A DNA stretch of 38,908 bases from Geobacteraceae bacterium (GTDB taxonomy: Bacteria > Desulfobacterota > Desulfuromonadia > Geobacterales > Geobacteraceae), in assembly GCA_009773645.1 (NCBI GenBank), contig WSYB01000036.1, positions 1-38,908 of the forward strand, written 5' to 3'. Position 1 is the stretch's first letter, and each line of letters opens with the position of its first letter. The position numbers and the translations under genes are program-made. The notes below the pieces were generated by a model that did no database searches, was not told the origin of the DNA, and was given only the letters and a program-made list of their open reading frames with translations. Shown piece after piece: positions 24,380-34,103 of the stretch.

Positions 24380-26560
24380 CTACGCGCTCTTCATCGCCCG
24401 GAGTACCGCCTCGGGGGTCATGGGGAGGATGCGCAGACGCGCCCCGGTGGCGGCAAAGACCGCATTGGCGACGGCCGGGGCGAGGGGGGGAACACCGGGC
24501 TCTCCCACTCCGCCCGGAGGCTCCTGGCTGGGGACGATGTGCACCTCCACCTTCGGCATCTCGTTCATCCGGAGCAGCGGGTAGTCGTCGAAGTTGCTCT
24601 GCTCCACCCGGCCGTTTTTGAGGGTGATCGCGCCGTGGAGGGCGGCGGAGAGGCCGAAGACGATCCCCGATTCCATCTGCGCGGCTATGGTGTCGGGGTT
24701 CACGAACCTGCCGCAGTCGATGGCGCACACCACCCGGTGGACGCGCACCTCCCCCTTCGGAGAGACCGAGACCTCCGCCACTTGGGCGATGAAGCTCCCG
24801 AACGACTCGTGCACGGCGATCCCACGGGCACGGCCCGCCGGGAGCTTTTTCCCCCAGGCAGCCTTCTGCGCCGCCAACTCCAGCGCCCCCTTATGGCGGG
24901 GGTGCCGGGCCAGGAGGGCGCGGCGGAACTCGTAAGGGTCCTTCCCGGCAGCGTGCGCCGCCTCGTCGATGAAACTCTCCACCACGAACGCGGTGTGGGA
25001 GTGGCCGACCGACCGCCACCAGAGGACCGGCACGACGTTCTTCGGGGAATGGAGGTCGACGAGGACGTTCGGGATGGCGTAGGGAATGTTCTGTGCCCCC
25101 TCCACGGACGCATCGTCGATCCCCCCCTTCACCATGACCGACTCGAACGGCGTACCGGCAATGATCGACTGGCCGACGATGGTGTGCCGCCAGGCGACGA
25201 GGTTGCCGCTCCCGTCGAGCCCCGCGCTGATCCGGTCGTACCACATGGGGCGGTAGAACCCCCCCTTCATGTCGTCCTCGCGGGTCCAGACCACCTTGAC
25301 CGGCTTATTCACCCCCTTTGCCACCTGCACCGCCTCGGCGACGAAATCCGACTGAGGATTCGCCCGGCGGCCGAATCCGCCCCCCAAATAGGTGGTGTGA
25401 ATATTTACCTGCTCGGGCTTGAGCCCCGCAACGCGGGCGGCGGCATTCCGATCTGAGGTCTGAAACTGGGTGCCGGTCCTTATTTCGCACCGGTCGCCCC
25501 GCAGATCGACGAAGCAGTTCAGGGGCTCCATGGTGGCATGGGCGAGATAGGGGACTTCATACTCGGCGCTGATTCTCTTTGCCGCCTGGGCCAGCGCCCC
25601 ATCTGGGTCTCCGTCTTTCCTGGCGACCGCGCCGGCGGTTTTGGCCAGGTTCGCATACTCCTCCCGCATCCCCGCCGTCGAGAGCCCGGCCCCCTCCCCT
25701 TCGTCCCAGACGACCTCAAGCGCCTCCCGCCCCTTTAATGCCGGCCAGAAGCCGGTTGCGACCACGGCAACTCCCGAGGGAACCTGTACCACATCCGTCA
25801 CCCCGGCAACGCCCTTCGCCCGGCCGGCGCTGAAACTGACGACCTTCCCGCCGAACACCGGCGGGCGCGCAACCAGCGCCGTCAGCATGCCGGGAGCGTG
25901 CACATCGAGCCCGAACTCCGCCTTGCCGTTGACCTTTTCGGGGCTGTCGAGGCGATGTCGCGGCTTGCCGATGACTTTATACCGGGCGGGCTCTTTCAGC
26001 CGGACTTCAGTGGGCACCGCCAATTTTGCCGCCCTCTCGGCAAGCTGCCCGTAGGTGAGCTTCCTGCCGCTTTTGTGGACCACCCTGCCTTTCTCGGCGC
26101 GGCAGCTCCCCTTGTCCACCTTCCACACGTCCGCTGCTGCGGCTATCAGCATCTCCCTGGCTGCTGCGCCAGCCTTGGAGAGGCGTTCCCACTCGCTACG
26201 CACGCTGGTGCTCCCCCCCGTGACCATCATGGGGCCGAACATGGTATGGTTGTAAATGGGATCCACCGGCGACGACTCGACGCGGATCTTATGCCAGTCG
26301 CACTCCAGCTCCTCCGCAATGAGCATCGGCAGCGAGGTGTAGACCCCCTGCCCCATCTCCGACTTGTTGACGATGAAGGTCACGGTGTTGTCTGAGCCTA
26401 TGCGGATGAACGCATTGGGCGTATAGGGGGCCTCCTGCGCCGCCGCCGCCTCAAAGGGGAAACCGGCAAAAGGAAGACGGAACCCGAGGACCAGCCCGCC
26501 GCCGAGCACGGCACCGGCCTTGAGAAAGTCGCGACGGCTCATGTTCATGATGTCGTTCAT
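24380..26560 (-). CDS. Tat-exported molybdopterin-binding subunit, xanthine dehydrogenase family (IorB-like)
   Basis: The start is at 26560 ([16 protein letters not shown]) with GGAGG upstream, giving 726 residues; the longer open frame is antisense overlap with the upstream gene. Residues 7-40 are a Tat signal (SRRDFLK, then [13 protein letters not shown], cleavage near AAAA/QEA). Conserved segments are [20 protein letters not shown], the molybdopterin-binding [45 protein letters not shown], and the C-terminal [17 protein letters not shown], whose Glu is the catalytic base position. This is the isoquinoline 1-oxidoreductase/aldehyde dehydrogenase-like branch, with a separate [2Fe-2S] subunit and no FAD subunit, so electrons should go to a cytochrome. 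It overlaps the small-subunit stop by ATGA. The substrate is unknown. Confidence 0.93.
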   Translation of the reverse strand: MNDIMNMSRRDFLKAGAVLGGGLVLGFRLPFAGFPFEAAAAQEAPYTPNAFIRIGSDNTVTFIVNKSEMGQGVYTSLPMLIAEELECDWHKIRVESSPVDPIYNHTMFGPMMVTGGSTSVRSEWERLSKAGAAAREMLIAAAADVWKVDKGSCRAEKGRVVHKSGRKLTYGQLAERAAKLAVPTEVRLKEPARYKVIGKPRHRLDSPEKVNGKAEFGLDVHAPGMLTALVARPPVFGGKVVSFSAGRAKGVAGVTDVVQVPSGVAVVATGFWPALKGREALEVVWDEGEGAGLSTAGMREEYANLAKTAGAVARKDGDPDGALAQAAKRISAEYEVPYLAHATMEPLNCFVDLRGDRCEIRTGTQFQTSDRNAAARVAGLKPEQVNIHTTYLGGGFGRRANPQSDFVAEAVQVAKGVNKPVKVVWTREDDMKGGFYRPMWYDRISAGLDGSGNLVAWRHTIVGQSIIAGTPFESVMVKGGIDDASVEGAQNIPYAIPNVLVDLHSPKNVVPVLWWRSVGHSHTAFVVESFIDEAAHAAGKDPYEFRRALLARHPRHKGALELAAQKAAWGKKLPAGRARGIAVHESFGSFIAQVAEVSVSPKGEVRVHRVVCAIDCGRFVNPDTIAAQMESGIVFGLSAALHGAITLKNGRVEQSNFDDYPLLRMNEMPKVEVHIVPSQEPPGGVGEPGVPPLAPAVANAVFAATGARLRILPMTPEAVLRAMKSA

Positions 26561-27021
26561 TTTCTTCCTCCTTTCGCCCCCGCTGCGGCGGCAATATGGA
26601 TGGCCCTGCGGACCCGCTGGTAAGTTCCGCACCGGCAGATGTTGCCGGTCATGGCAGAATCGATGTCCCTGTCGCTCGGCCTCCGTTTCTCGGCCAGGAG
26701 GGCCACGGCGGACATGATCTGACCCGGCTGGCACCAGCCGCACTGGGAGACCTCCTCGGCGAGCCACGCCTTTTTCACCGGGTGGGCATCGGGGATCCCC
26801 TCGATGGTGGTTATCTTTTTCCCCTCTGCGTCTTTCACCGGGATCTGGCACGACCGCTCCGCCCGGCCGTCGATGTGGACGGTGCAGGCGCCGCACATGG
26901 CGATGCCGCAGCCATACTTGGTGCCGGTAAGCCCCAGATGCTCCCTGATCACCCACAGAAGTGGGGTGTCGGGAGGGGCGTCGACCTGGTAACGTTTGCC
27001 GTTGACGGTAAGCTTGATCAT
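26557..27021 (-). CDS. [2Fe-2S] subunit of the molybdenum hydroxylase (IorA-like)
   Basis: The start is at 27021 ([13 protein letters not shown]) with AAAAGGAGG seven bases upstream, giving 154 residues. The N-terminal plant-type ferredoxin domain has [16 protein letters not shown] plus a later Cys; the C-terminal domain has CGWCQPGQ and [14 protein letters not shown]. Together these provide eight Cys ligands for two [2Fe-2S] clusters that carry electrons from the molybdenum site. It has no signal peptide and probably travels with the Tat-exported large subunit as a folded complex. It is the first gene of the operon. Confidence 0.94.
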   Translation of the reverse strand: MIKLTVNGKRYQVDAPPDTPLLWVIREHLGLTGTKYGCGIAMCGACTVHIDGRAERSCQIPVKDAEGKKITTIEGIPDAHPVKKAWLAEEVSQCGWCQPGQIMSAVALLAEKRRPSDRDIDSAMTGNICRCGTYQRVRRAIHIAAAAGAKGGRK

Positions 27022-27227
27022 ACGTCCTCCTTTTAGTGTGTGGAGAATTGGCAGGATATGAATCGGAAACCGGTAGGATGGAATCGAGTGTGAATCGCAA
27101 CTAATGGGATAGTGTAACAGCTGAAGGGACATATGCAAGCGGGAGGGTTTGTTTATTTTGGAAAAATCATGCAACCTCAAGAGGACGGGGAGAAAAAACA
27201 AAGGGTTATGAAAACACCGTTTTCCCG

Positions 27228-27911
27228 TTAGCGGTGGCGGGTCAATACGTTCATCCTCCGTTCGGAGTCAAGGACAATCTCGCTCCCTTCCCTGTACTGT
27301 CCCAGAAAAAGCGCAATTTCCCGTAGCAGCTCCTGCGGCTTTTCGCGATACCCCGGCAACATGCTGTGGAAAAAATCCTCCTCGTCCGCAAACGAAAACA
27401 GGGTCCGGAAGCGCACTGTCTCCCCCATGTGCCACCCCTGGAGGGCCGCCATTGCCTTAAGGGCCGACTCCTTCCCCTCCCGCTCGTCGCCGCTCCCCAC
27501 TCCGAACCGCTCCTTCGCCTCGTTCATCGCCCCCCCTTCGCCCGGCTCAATGACGATGACGCATCCCCCTTCCCGCAGACATCCCATGGCCTGCGCAAGG
27601 CTTGCGACCATGGCCTCGGAGGGGATGTGGTGGAGTGAGAGGGGATAGACGGCGACGTCGAAGGAATTGGGTGGGAAGCGGAGTGCCTCTCCCCGGCACC
27701 GGACAAACTCCACGTTTTCTGAGGTGATCGCGGCCCGTGCCTGCTGCAGTGCCGCCTCATCGGGGTCGGTGGCAACGACCTTCCGTGCGAACCTGGCCAG
27801 GTCGCGCGTTACCCTCCCCTTCCCGCACCCCACTTCGAGGATTACCTTGTCCCTGATGTCGCAGTGGGCGAGGATAGTCGTGATAAATTGATCGGTCGGA
27901 TCCAGAATCAT
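27228..27911 (-). CDS. Class I SAM-dependent methyltransferase
   Basis: The start is set at 27911 ([14 protein letters not shown]), where GGGAGG lies about 10 bases upstream; ten more codons upstream are open but less likely. The 227-residue product has motif [18 protein letters not shown], acidic [38 protein letters not shown] (Methyltransf_11 signature) and [14 protein letters not shown]. The C-terminal 90 residues are helical. The substrate is unknown. It lies on the same strand directly before another methyltransferase gene's stop, with a 63-bp gap. Confidence 0.88.
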   Translation of the reverse strand: MILDPTDQFITTILAHCDIRDKVILEVGCGKGRVTRDLARFARKVVATDPDEAALQQARAAITSENVEFVRCRGEALRFPPNSFDVAVYPLSLHHIPSEAMVASLAQAMGCLREGGCVIVIEPGEGGAMNEAKERFGVGSGDEREGKESALKAMAALQGWHMGETVRFRTLFSFADEEDFFHSMLPGYREKPQELLREIALFLGQYREGSEIVLDSERRMNVLTRHR

Positions 27912-27974
27912 ACCGGCTGTCCTCCCTTCACACCGCCGCATCTCAGCGGCGTCAGGTTGCCGAACGCCCAGATG

Positions 27975-28715
27975 TCAATACACACTTTCACCTTTATCCG
28001 CGATGATGGTCACCATCCCGCCGTTGGACTCGCACGAATCGATGGCAAATCCGGCCTCCACCAGCCGCTCCAGCACCCAATCGAGCTGCAGGCGCAGCTT
28101 CCGGTAAGAGCTCTTGCGCAGCTCCCATTTCTCCCCCATCCGCACATACACCAGGTCGTGCACCGTGACATGCCGGGGCTCGTATTCGAGGAAACAGGTG
28201 AAAATGGTCGTGTCATCGCTTCGCACCGGTATGAAGCGAGAAAGCCCCGTCAGCTCAAAGGAGAGGTCGCGGTAGGTGAGGATGAACCTTCCCCCCGCAT
28301 CAAGGGAGTGATACACCTTGCCGAACAGATCTGCAACCCTGTCGGTTGACTCCAGGTGGGGCAGGGTGTCCCCCATGCAGACGCAGAGCTCAACGGGGCC
28401 TGTGCGATGGGCGGGGAAGTTCAGCATGTCGTCGTGGACGGCCGTGACGGGCAGATCGCCGCGCTTCCCTTCCAGCTCACTCAGAAGCTTCCCGGAAAGG
28501 TCAAAGGCCGTAACCCGGAACCCCAGCTGCGCCAGGGCAAGGGACTGGAACCCGGGCCCCGCCCCCAGATCGACGGCAATCCCGCTTTTTGCGGGAACGA
28601 TGTCGTAGTAGGAAAAGAACCGGCGGTTCGCCTCCACCTTTGCGTCAAAATCGCCGAACATCCATGAATAATAGTCCGCCAGCAGGCTTTCGTAGTGCTC
28701 CTCCACGGTTGCCAT
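27975..28715 (-). CDS. Class I SAM-dependent methyltransferase
   Basis: A 246-residue protein with AAGGAG before the ATG. Motif I is IAVDLGAGPGFQSLALA, the acidic residue follows in VTAFDLSGKLL, then DMLNF, and LDAGGRFILTYRDL as motif III. The N-terminal helix (EEHYESLLADYYSWMFGDFDAK) is a typical lid. It is not closely similar to the other two methyltransferases in the window, and the acceptor substrate cannot be inferred. Confidence 0.88.
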   Translation of the reverse strand: MATVEEHYESLLADYYSWMFGDFDAKVEANRRFFSYYDIVPAKSGIAVDLGAGPGFQSLALAQLGFRVTAFDLSGKLLSELEGKRGDLPVTAVHDDMLNFPAHRTGPVELCVCMGDTLPHLESTDRVADLFGKVYHSLDAGGRFILTYRDLSFELTGLSRFIPVRSDDTTIFTCFLEYEPRHVTVHDLVYVRMGEKWELRKSSYRKLRLQLDWVLERLVEAGFAIDSCESNGGMVTIIADKGESVY

Positions 28716-28799
28716 GATATCTCCTTATCCGTACATCTCAATTTTCGCAGATGATTCACCTGCAAAATCTCGTTAGATGACAATCCCTACCGGCTCTTC

Positions 28800-29750
28800 T
28801 CATACCACCCGGATGATGAATTCCGGACAGGCTGCGGCGCAGTAGCCGCAGAGGATGCAGGCGTCCTCGGCCACCCGCGCCCGCCCATCCGAAAGGCGGA
28901 GGGCGTCGGCGGTGCAGGCGGCAACACAAAGACCGCACCCCTTGCAGAAGTTTTCCATGATCTTCAACCGTCGGCGTCCCTTCTCCAACCCCTCCCAGGC
29001 CGCCTCATCCAATGCCTCATCATTGAACAGGGAGAGGTTGGCTTCGATCTCCGCCGTGGAGAGCATCCCTACCGCCACCCCATGCACCCCGGCAACCTCC
29101 AGCACAAAGCGGAGGCTCTGCCGGGCGCTCCCGATGAGATTACCCCCGGCAAGGGCCTTCATGGCATAGACCCCCTTGCCGGCCCGGGCGCAGGCGGCGA
29201 CGGCCTCCGTCATCTCCGCCGCCGTGCCGTCCAGGATACCCATTCCCGTCCGGTTGATGAGAGGATGGATCACTTCGACCTCCGGGAAGGCGGCCGCTTT
29301 TCCGATGGCCGAGATGTAGTGGGAAGAGAGGCCCACGTGGCCGATCTTCCCCTCTCCCTTCATCCGCACCAGCTCCGCCAGCACCTCCCCCCGTTCCGTG
29401 AAGGGGTCGGCCAGGCGGGCGCCGTGCAGATGGACGATGTCCAGCCGCTCGCGGGAAAGCTCCCGCAGAGCCAGCTCTACATGAGCCCTTGCCGTAGCGG
29501 CGTCGGCGGCATGGGTCTTCGTGGCAATATGGACTACGCCACCATACCCCTTGAGGGCTTCGCGGATATAGGGATAGGTGCTGTACAGCTCCGCCGTGTC
29601 CACCATGTTCACCCCCCGATCCAGGGCATGGCGGATCAGCCTCCCCCCTTCCGCAGGGGAAAGCCCCGCCTGCAGCGGCCCCAGGGGAAGGGTGCCGAAG
29701 ACCAGCGGCATGATGCGCAGGCCGGTGTTTCCCAGGACTGTCTGTTTCAT
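28800..29750 (-). CDS. Aldo/keto reductase with C-terminal 2x[4Fe-4S] ferredoxin domain
   Basis: The start is chosen at 29750 (MKQTVLGNTGLRI) because GGAGAG precedes it; upstream in-frame GTG/ATG codons lack a site. The product has 316 residues. Residues 1-250 form the TIM-barrel with the catalytic set Asp and Tyr (DTAELYS), Lys (HIATKTHA) and His (DIVHLHG). Residues about 265-316 contain CKGCGLCVAAC and CILCGYCAAACP, two complete [4Fe-4S] sites. The fusion suggests reduction or oxidation of a carbonyl compound with ferredoxin-type electron transfer rather than NADPH alone. It begins 4 bp inside the hydrolase gene region by open frame, or about 20 bp downstream of its stop with the chosen start. 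Confidence 0.92.
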   Translation of the reverse strand: MKQTVLGNTGLRIMPLVFGTLPLGPLQAGLSPAEGGRLIRHALDRGVNMVDTAELYSTYPYIREALKGYGGVVHIATKTHAADAATARAHVELALRELSRERLDIVHLHGARLADPFTERGEVLAELVRMKGEGKIGHVGLSSHYISAIGKAAAFPEVEVIHPLINRTGMGILDGTAAEMTEAVAACARAGKGVYAMKALAGGNLIGSARQSLRFVLEVAGVHGVAVGMLSTAEIEANLSLFNDEALDEAAWEGLEKGRRRLKIMENFCKGCGLCVAACTADALRLSDGRARVAEDACILCGYCAAACPEFIIRVV

Positions 29751-29770
29751 AGTACTCTCCATGTTTTTTT

Positions 29771-31567
29771 TCACGGCAAATTTTTTCTGAGAAAATACCC
29801 CGAATAGTAAAGCAACTCCTCACCGCCGATGGCAACCACCCGGATCGTCTCCCCCATCCCGCGCCCCAGCCCGTAAATCACCGCCTCCGTGTCGGAGAGG
29901 GGCGCAATGGCAAGACTCATCGTGCCGTTGAAAAAGAGCGGCATGGAATAATCCACGAGGAGGAGGCCCGCGTCATGGCGGAGACGCAACGTTTCGAACA
30001 GGACGGCATCATCCCCGGCATTGGCAATTTTGTACTCTCCGGTGCGTTGCAGCCATTTTTCAGGGATCGGAACGGGTTGTATCCGTTCGCCCACGAGTAA
30101 TTCCTGGCCGTCCGCGCGGGCCTTCAAGATGTCGCGCTCCGCAACCATGGCGCGCGATATGCCGACATTGTCCAACTCGCCAAGGCTGATGGGGAAAAGT
30201 CCCAGCAGTTTGTACTGCAAACCGAACAGGCCATCAGACCGCGGCACCAGACGCAGTGACTTATTCATGACCTCGGCACGCAGGTAGTCAGACTGCTTAC
30301 TGACGCTCACCACCCCCGCCATGGTCGCGTATCGCCCTTCATAGGCCTGCAGCGCATCCTGAGAAAATGAGCCGTCACTTTCGGTCGGCTTCTTCCTGTC
30401 AGGCTGCTTTATTCCGGTTTTGGCTTCGAGGGCCAGCTTCAGCGCTTCCGTGGCCAGTTTGTTCACCACGCTCCCGGCAGTGGCCGAATTGGCCAGGACC
30501 ACCACCCCAAGCTTATGGTCGGGGAGAACGATCAGTTGACTGCGGTGATAGAGGGTTGCCCCGCCATGGTGGGCAACCGGCCCGGCGTTCTTGATGTCGA
30601 TATTCCCCAGGCCGCTCAGCATCCACCCGAGCCCGACCCGGAAATTGAGGTCGAGGGGGACACGGGCGTTCTGGGGACGCAGCATCTCGGCCAGGGTTTC
30701 CGGCTTGATGATCTGCCGCTCCCCACCCCGGCCCCCCGCAAACACCATCTCCATGAAGCGGGAGAGATCGAGCACCGTGGAGTTCAAACCTCCGGCCGGG
30801 ATGCCGCGCAGGGGGGTCTCCTCGGCCTCTTCCCCCTTCCGGTACGCCTTGGCCGCCAGTGGTGAGCGGTCGGGCGCCGCGGAGAACGACGAATGGGGCA
30901 TCCCCAGCGGACGCAACACCGATGCATCCATGTGGGAGGCGAAATCGCGGCCCGTAATCTTTTCCACCCCGTGGCCCAGGAGAGTCACGCCGACATTGGA
31001 GTAGGAAAAGACCGAGTCGGGAGGATACGCAGCGTACTCATCCGTGATCAGGTTCACCTCACTTTCGAACGGTTCCGGGTTCCTGGTCCACATCCCTTTC
31101 AGCAGGTCGGAGGGTAGCCCCGAGTGATGGGTCATGATGGTGCGCGGGGTAATGGGACCGGCAGCCGGGAAGCGGCTCCTGATGGAGAATTCCGGAAGGT
31201 AGGTCTGCAGCGGCCTGTCGATGTCCAGTTTTCCCTGCTCGACCAGTTGCATGGCCGCGGTCGCCGTGAAGAGCTTGGAGATGGAACCGGCCCGGTAGAC
31301 GGTCTCCGGCGTCGCCGAGACGTTACCGGCTTCATCCGCAAAGCCGAACCCTTCCGCCCAGACCACCCGTTGATCGTCCACCAGTGCGATGGAAAGCCCC
31401 GTTACGTCGTGCTTTTTCATCTCCTTGCGGGCCAGCCAGGAGATATACTCTTTGGTATAGCCGTAATCTCCTTGCGCAACGTTTTCCGGCCGTTTCGGCA
31501 TGGTTGCACAGCCGGCCAGCATAAAGACCAGCACTGCGGCTGCCCATACCTTCGTCATGGTTCCCAT
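29771..31567 (-). CDS. Beta-lactamase-family serine hydrolase, lipoprotein
   Basis: A 598-residue protein; GGAGG lies four bases before the ATG at 31567. The N-terminus is a lipoprotein signal (VLVFMLAGC, Cys at about 20). Residues about 35-390 form the serine beta-lactamase/penicillin-binding-protein fold with the nucleophile in SISK (SxxK), YSN (YxN) and HHGG in place of KTG. The C-terminal 200 residues form a beta-rich domain of the kind seen in class C-like esterases and D-aminopeptidases. It may act on peptidoglycan fragments or esters at the membrane surface. A second, unrelated-in-detail member lies at 32492. Confidence 0.9.
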   Translation of the reverse strand: MGTMTKVWAAAVLVFMLAGCATMPKRPENVAQGDYGYTKEYISWLARKEMKKHDVTGLSIALVDDQRVVWAEGFGFADEAGNVSATPETVYRAGSISKLFTATAAMQLVEQGKLDIDRPLQTYLPEFSIRSRFPAAGPITPRTIMTHHSGLPSDLLKGMWTRNPEPFESEVNLITDEYAAYPPDSVFSYSNVGVTLLGHGVEKITGRDFASHMDASVLRPLGMPHSSFSAAPDRSPLAAKAYRKGEEAEETPLRGIPAGGLNSTVLDLSRFMEMVFAGGRGGERQIIKPETLAEMLRPQNARVPLDLNFRVGLGWMLSGLGNIDIKNAGPVAHHGGATLYHRSQLIVLPDHKLGVVVLANSATAGSVVNKLATEALKLALEAKTGIKQPDRKKPTESDGSFSQDALQAYEGRYATMAGVVSVSKQSDYLRAEVMNKSLRLVPRSDGLFGLQYKLLGLFPISLGELDNVGISRAMVAERDILKARADGQELLVGERIQPVPIPEKWLQRTGEYKIANAGDDAVLFETLRLRHDAGLLLVDYSMPLFFNGTMSLAIAPLSDTEAVIYGLGRGMGETIRVVAIGGEELLYYSGYFLRKNLP

Positions 31568-31612
31568 AATTCCTCCATTTTCTGAAATTTACGTATCAGG
31601 TCTGTAACTTGT

Positions 31613-32446
31613 TTACTGCAATACAATCCACGCCAGGATTGCAAAAATGGTGATGTCCGCCCCCACATGGGCCAGCCAGGGGGCAAGCATCCCCTGGGCA
31701 CGCCGCCGTATAGTCCCGAGCATGAGCCCATAGATGAAGGTCATCGCCAGGCCCCATCCGCCACGGGGAAATCCCGTCACATAATGCAGGAAAGCAAATG
31801 ACGCGGCCTGCAACACAACTGCGGTATTTCCCGGGCCAAAGGCGCTGTCCAAGGCGTCCATCATGATGCCGCGAAAGATGGCCTCTTCCAGCGCCGCGTT
31901 CCCCATGGCAAACGCGAGGCCGGCAAGCGGGAACATCCAGAGCGGCATCTGCGGCAGGTACTTGAGGTTCTGGCGGACATCGGGCCGCACCGCCCCGTAC
32001 CAGACCACAAGGGCCACACCGGAGACGACGACCGTTCCCAGCACCAGAAGGCAAATATCGGCCCCCAAACGACCGCGGCGCAGCCAGCCGAAAGAGCGCC
32101 GCAGAGGCGGGACAGCGGCGACGAATATCCCGTAGGCAACGATAGGGATAAGCAGGCTGAAGGGCCATGGCCGGAAGACGGAAAAAAGAAACGGCAGGGC
32201 AACCCACAGGAGGCCGAACAGGGAAAGGTGAACGGCCTGGACTGAGCGGGAAACAGTTGTACAGACAGTAAGAATCGCCAGTGCCGCCACCGCCCACAGG
32301 TCCATTCTGTGCGGCATGACCATGACTGTCGACAGCAAGGCAATGACGGCACAGATGAATGCAGCTCCGCTCAACGTCGTCCGTTGCGGAGGGGAAATCA
32401 TTCGGTTGCCGGGAGCAGGAAGAGATGTCATGGAAAGTAATTTCAT
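31613..32446 (-). CDS. CPBP-family intramembrane glutamic endopeptidase
   Basis: A 277-residue polytopic membrane protein with about seven hydrophobic segments. The catalytic motifs of the CPBP (Abi, Rce1-like) family are present: EEAIFRG (EExxxR) near residue 185, FAFLHYVTG (FxxxH) near 215, and a late HVGAD. It would cleave membrane proteins or process peptides. No bacteriocin precursor is visible beside it. It lies 45 bp upstream of the serine hydrolase gene and is probably co-transcribed. The ribosome site is weak, and an ATG 15 bases further in is an alternative start. Confidence 0.9.
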   Translation of the reverse strand: MKLLSMTSLPAPGNRMISPPQRTTLSGAAFICAVIALLSTVMVMPHRMDLWAVAALAILTVCTTVSRSVQAVHLSLFGLLWVALPFLFSVFRPWPFSLLIPIVAYGIFVAAVPPLRRSFGWLRRGRLGADICLLVLGTVVVSGVALVVWYGAVRPDVRQNLKYLPQMPLWMFPLAGLAFAMGNAALEEAIFRGIMMDALDSAFGPGNTAVVLQAASFAFLHYVTGFPRGGWGLAMTFIYGLMLGTIRRRAQGMLAPWLAHVGADITIFAILAWIVLQ

Positions 32447-32491
32447 GGGTAAGTTGTGGCTGCGTTCCCGCCTGACTCCGCCGAAAAGGTT

Positions 32492-34048
32492 TTATTCCAC
32501 CCTGGCCTTGCCGTTTAGCTCCAGATCAAAGAGGCCAGTTCCCTCGGTTATCCTCGCCGCAACCGTGTCTTCCTGGAACATCATCCTGATGGTAAAGTTA
32601 TTGATTCTTCCTACTTCATTGAATTCGAGCACGAACTCATTGTCCGCCTGCCAGAAGCCCTTCAGCGCCACCGGCAGGCCAGATGGGCCGCTCGGTGACA
32701 TCCGGTACACGCCATCCAGCCCCACCGGCAACGTAAATCGCCCTTCGGGCAGCACGACGCCGAACCGTGCTTCGCCATTTCCGTCGAAGCTCAAGGAAAG
32801 CTCCTTGATGCCGAGTGAGCTGGCATCCATCTGCCAGGTTTTACCGGATATACTCCGGGCAGTCGCCGGCAGCGGAGGGACAGGTTTGCTCAATGGGGGC
32901 TTGGTAACGGCTTCGATCCGTTCCTGAAGCTGCTTGCAGTCATCCGGATTTTCCGGCAGAAGTTCATCGGACTTCAGCGCGGCCAGGAGGAGAGGCGCCA
33001 GCTTGTCGCGGTCAAACCCTCCGGCGGTAATGACGAGCAGCAGGTCTTTTTCCGGCCAGACGGTGATGAACTGCCCGCCACGGCCTGCCGCTTCATAGAG
33101 CCCCGAGAACTTGCCGGGAAATAGCCACCAACCATAGCCGTAGCCCCGCCCCGAGACAGGGTCCGCAATCTGCTTCTGCGTTGACCTCTCCACCCACTCG
33201 GTTGAAAGGATCAGCCGGCCGTCCCACCATCCCTTGTTCAGGTAGAGATAGCCGATCTTGGCCATATCCCGCGGATGCATCTGGAGGTCGCCCCAGCCGT
33301 GCGTGATCCCCTGGGGATCGGCAGGCCAGAACACGTCCCGGATGCCAAGGGGCTCGAAGAGACGCTGCCGGGCGAAATCCAGCGTGCTTGAACCTGTCGC
33401 ACGGGAAATGATGGCGGAGAGCAGATGGGTATTGCCGCTGCAGTACGCGAATTCCGTTCCCGGCATGGCTGCCATGGGGATGTCCAGCACGAACTGCACC
33501 CAGTCTCCGCTTTCCCGCATCGCAAGCAGGGCCGCCTCTCTTTGCCGCGCGCTCGCTCCCTTCGGCGCATACCCACAGTTCAGGCCCGAGGACATCGACA
33601 ACAGGTTTTCGATCGTGATGGCTTTCTTGTCTTCATCGAGATCGGCCGGAGTGCGCTCCGGAAAAAAATCAAGCACCGGCCGGTCGACTCCCCCGATCTG
33701 GCCTTGGTCGATGGCGATGCCGACCAGCGACGACGTGATGCTTTTGGTGACCGAGGCGACGTCATGTCGTGTGTTGTTCGAAAAGGGATAGAAGTACGCG
33801 TCGAGTATTAGCCGGCCGTGGCGGATGATCGACAGACTGTGGACAGCCAGTCGCTGCTCTTGGATAGAGTCGAGCGCCCGCGCCAAGGCGCCCGAGTCAA
33901 ATCCCTGGCTTTCCGGTGTCGCGGTTCGCCACCCCTCGGTCGGCCAGTGCTCTGGAAGTATTACCGGCGCAGAGGAATGCAGCTTCGTGCAGCCGGCGCT
34001 GCAGCAAAGAAACGCAACTAAGAAAAAAAATGAGACCATCCGTGTCAT
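32492..34048 (-). CDS. Beta-lactamase-family serine hydrolase, lipoprotein
   Basis: The start is set at the ATG at 34048; the open frame begins at a GTG (34066) without any ribosome site. The product has 518 residues. The lipoprotein signal ends CCSAGC. The catalytic domain (about 40-380) has SVTK (SxxK) in DVASVTKSITSSL, YCSGN (YxxxN-type second motif) and GRGGQ as third motif. The remaining C-terminal part is a beta-rich domain resembling lipocalin-like tails of such hydrolases. It shares architecture, but little detailed sequence, with the hydrolase at 29771. Likely location is the periplasmic face of a membrane; the substrate is unknown. Confidence 0.88.
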   Translation of the reverse strand: MTRMVSFFFLVAFLCCSAGCTKLHSSAPVILPEHWPTEGWRTATPESQGFDSGALARALDSIQEQRLAVHSLSIIRHGRLILDAYFYPFSNNTRHDVASVTKSITSSLVGIAIDQGQIGGVDRPVLDFFPERTPADLDEDKKAITIENLLSMSSGLNCGYAPKGASARQREAALLAMRESGDWVQFVLDIPMAAMPGTEFAYCSGNTHLLSAIISRATGSSTLDFARQRLFEPLGIRDVFWPADPQGITHGWGDLQMHPRDMAKIGYLYLNKGWWDGRLILSTEWVERSTQKQIADPVSGRGYGYGWWLFPGKFSGLYEAAGRGGQFITVWPEKDLLLVITAGGFDRDKLAPLLLAALKSDELLPENPDDCKQLQERIEAVTKPPLSKPVPPLPATARSISGKTWQMDASSLGIKELSLSFDGNGEARFGVVLPEGRFTLPVGLDGVYRMSPSGPSGLPVALKGFWQADNEFVLEFNEVGRINNFTIRMMFQEDTVAARITEGTGLFDLELNGKARVE

Positions 34049-34103
34049 TGCCTTGCCCCGTGCCACTTACAGGAGATATTGGGGCACTTTCTCCATGTAT
34101 CTT

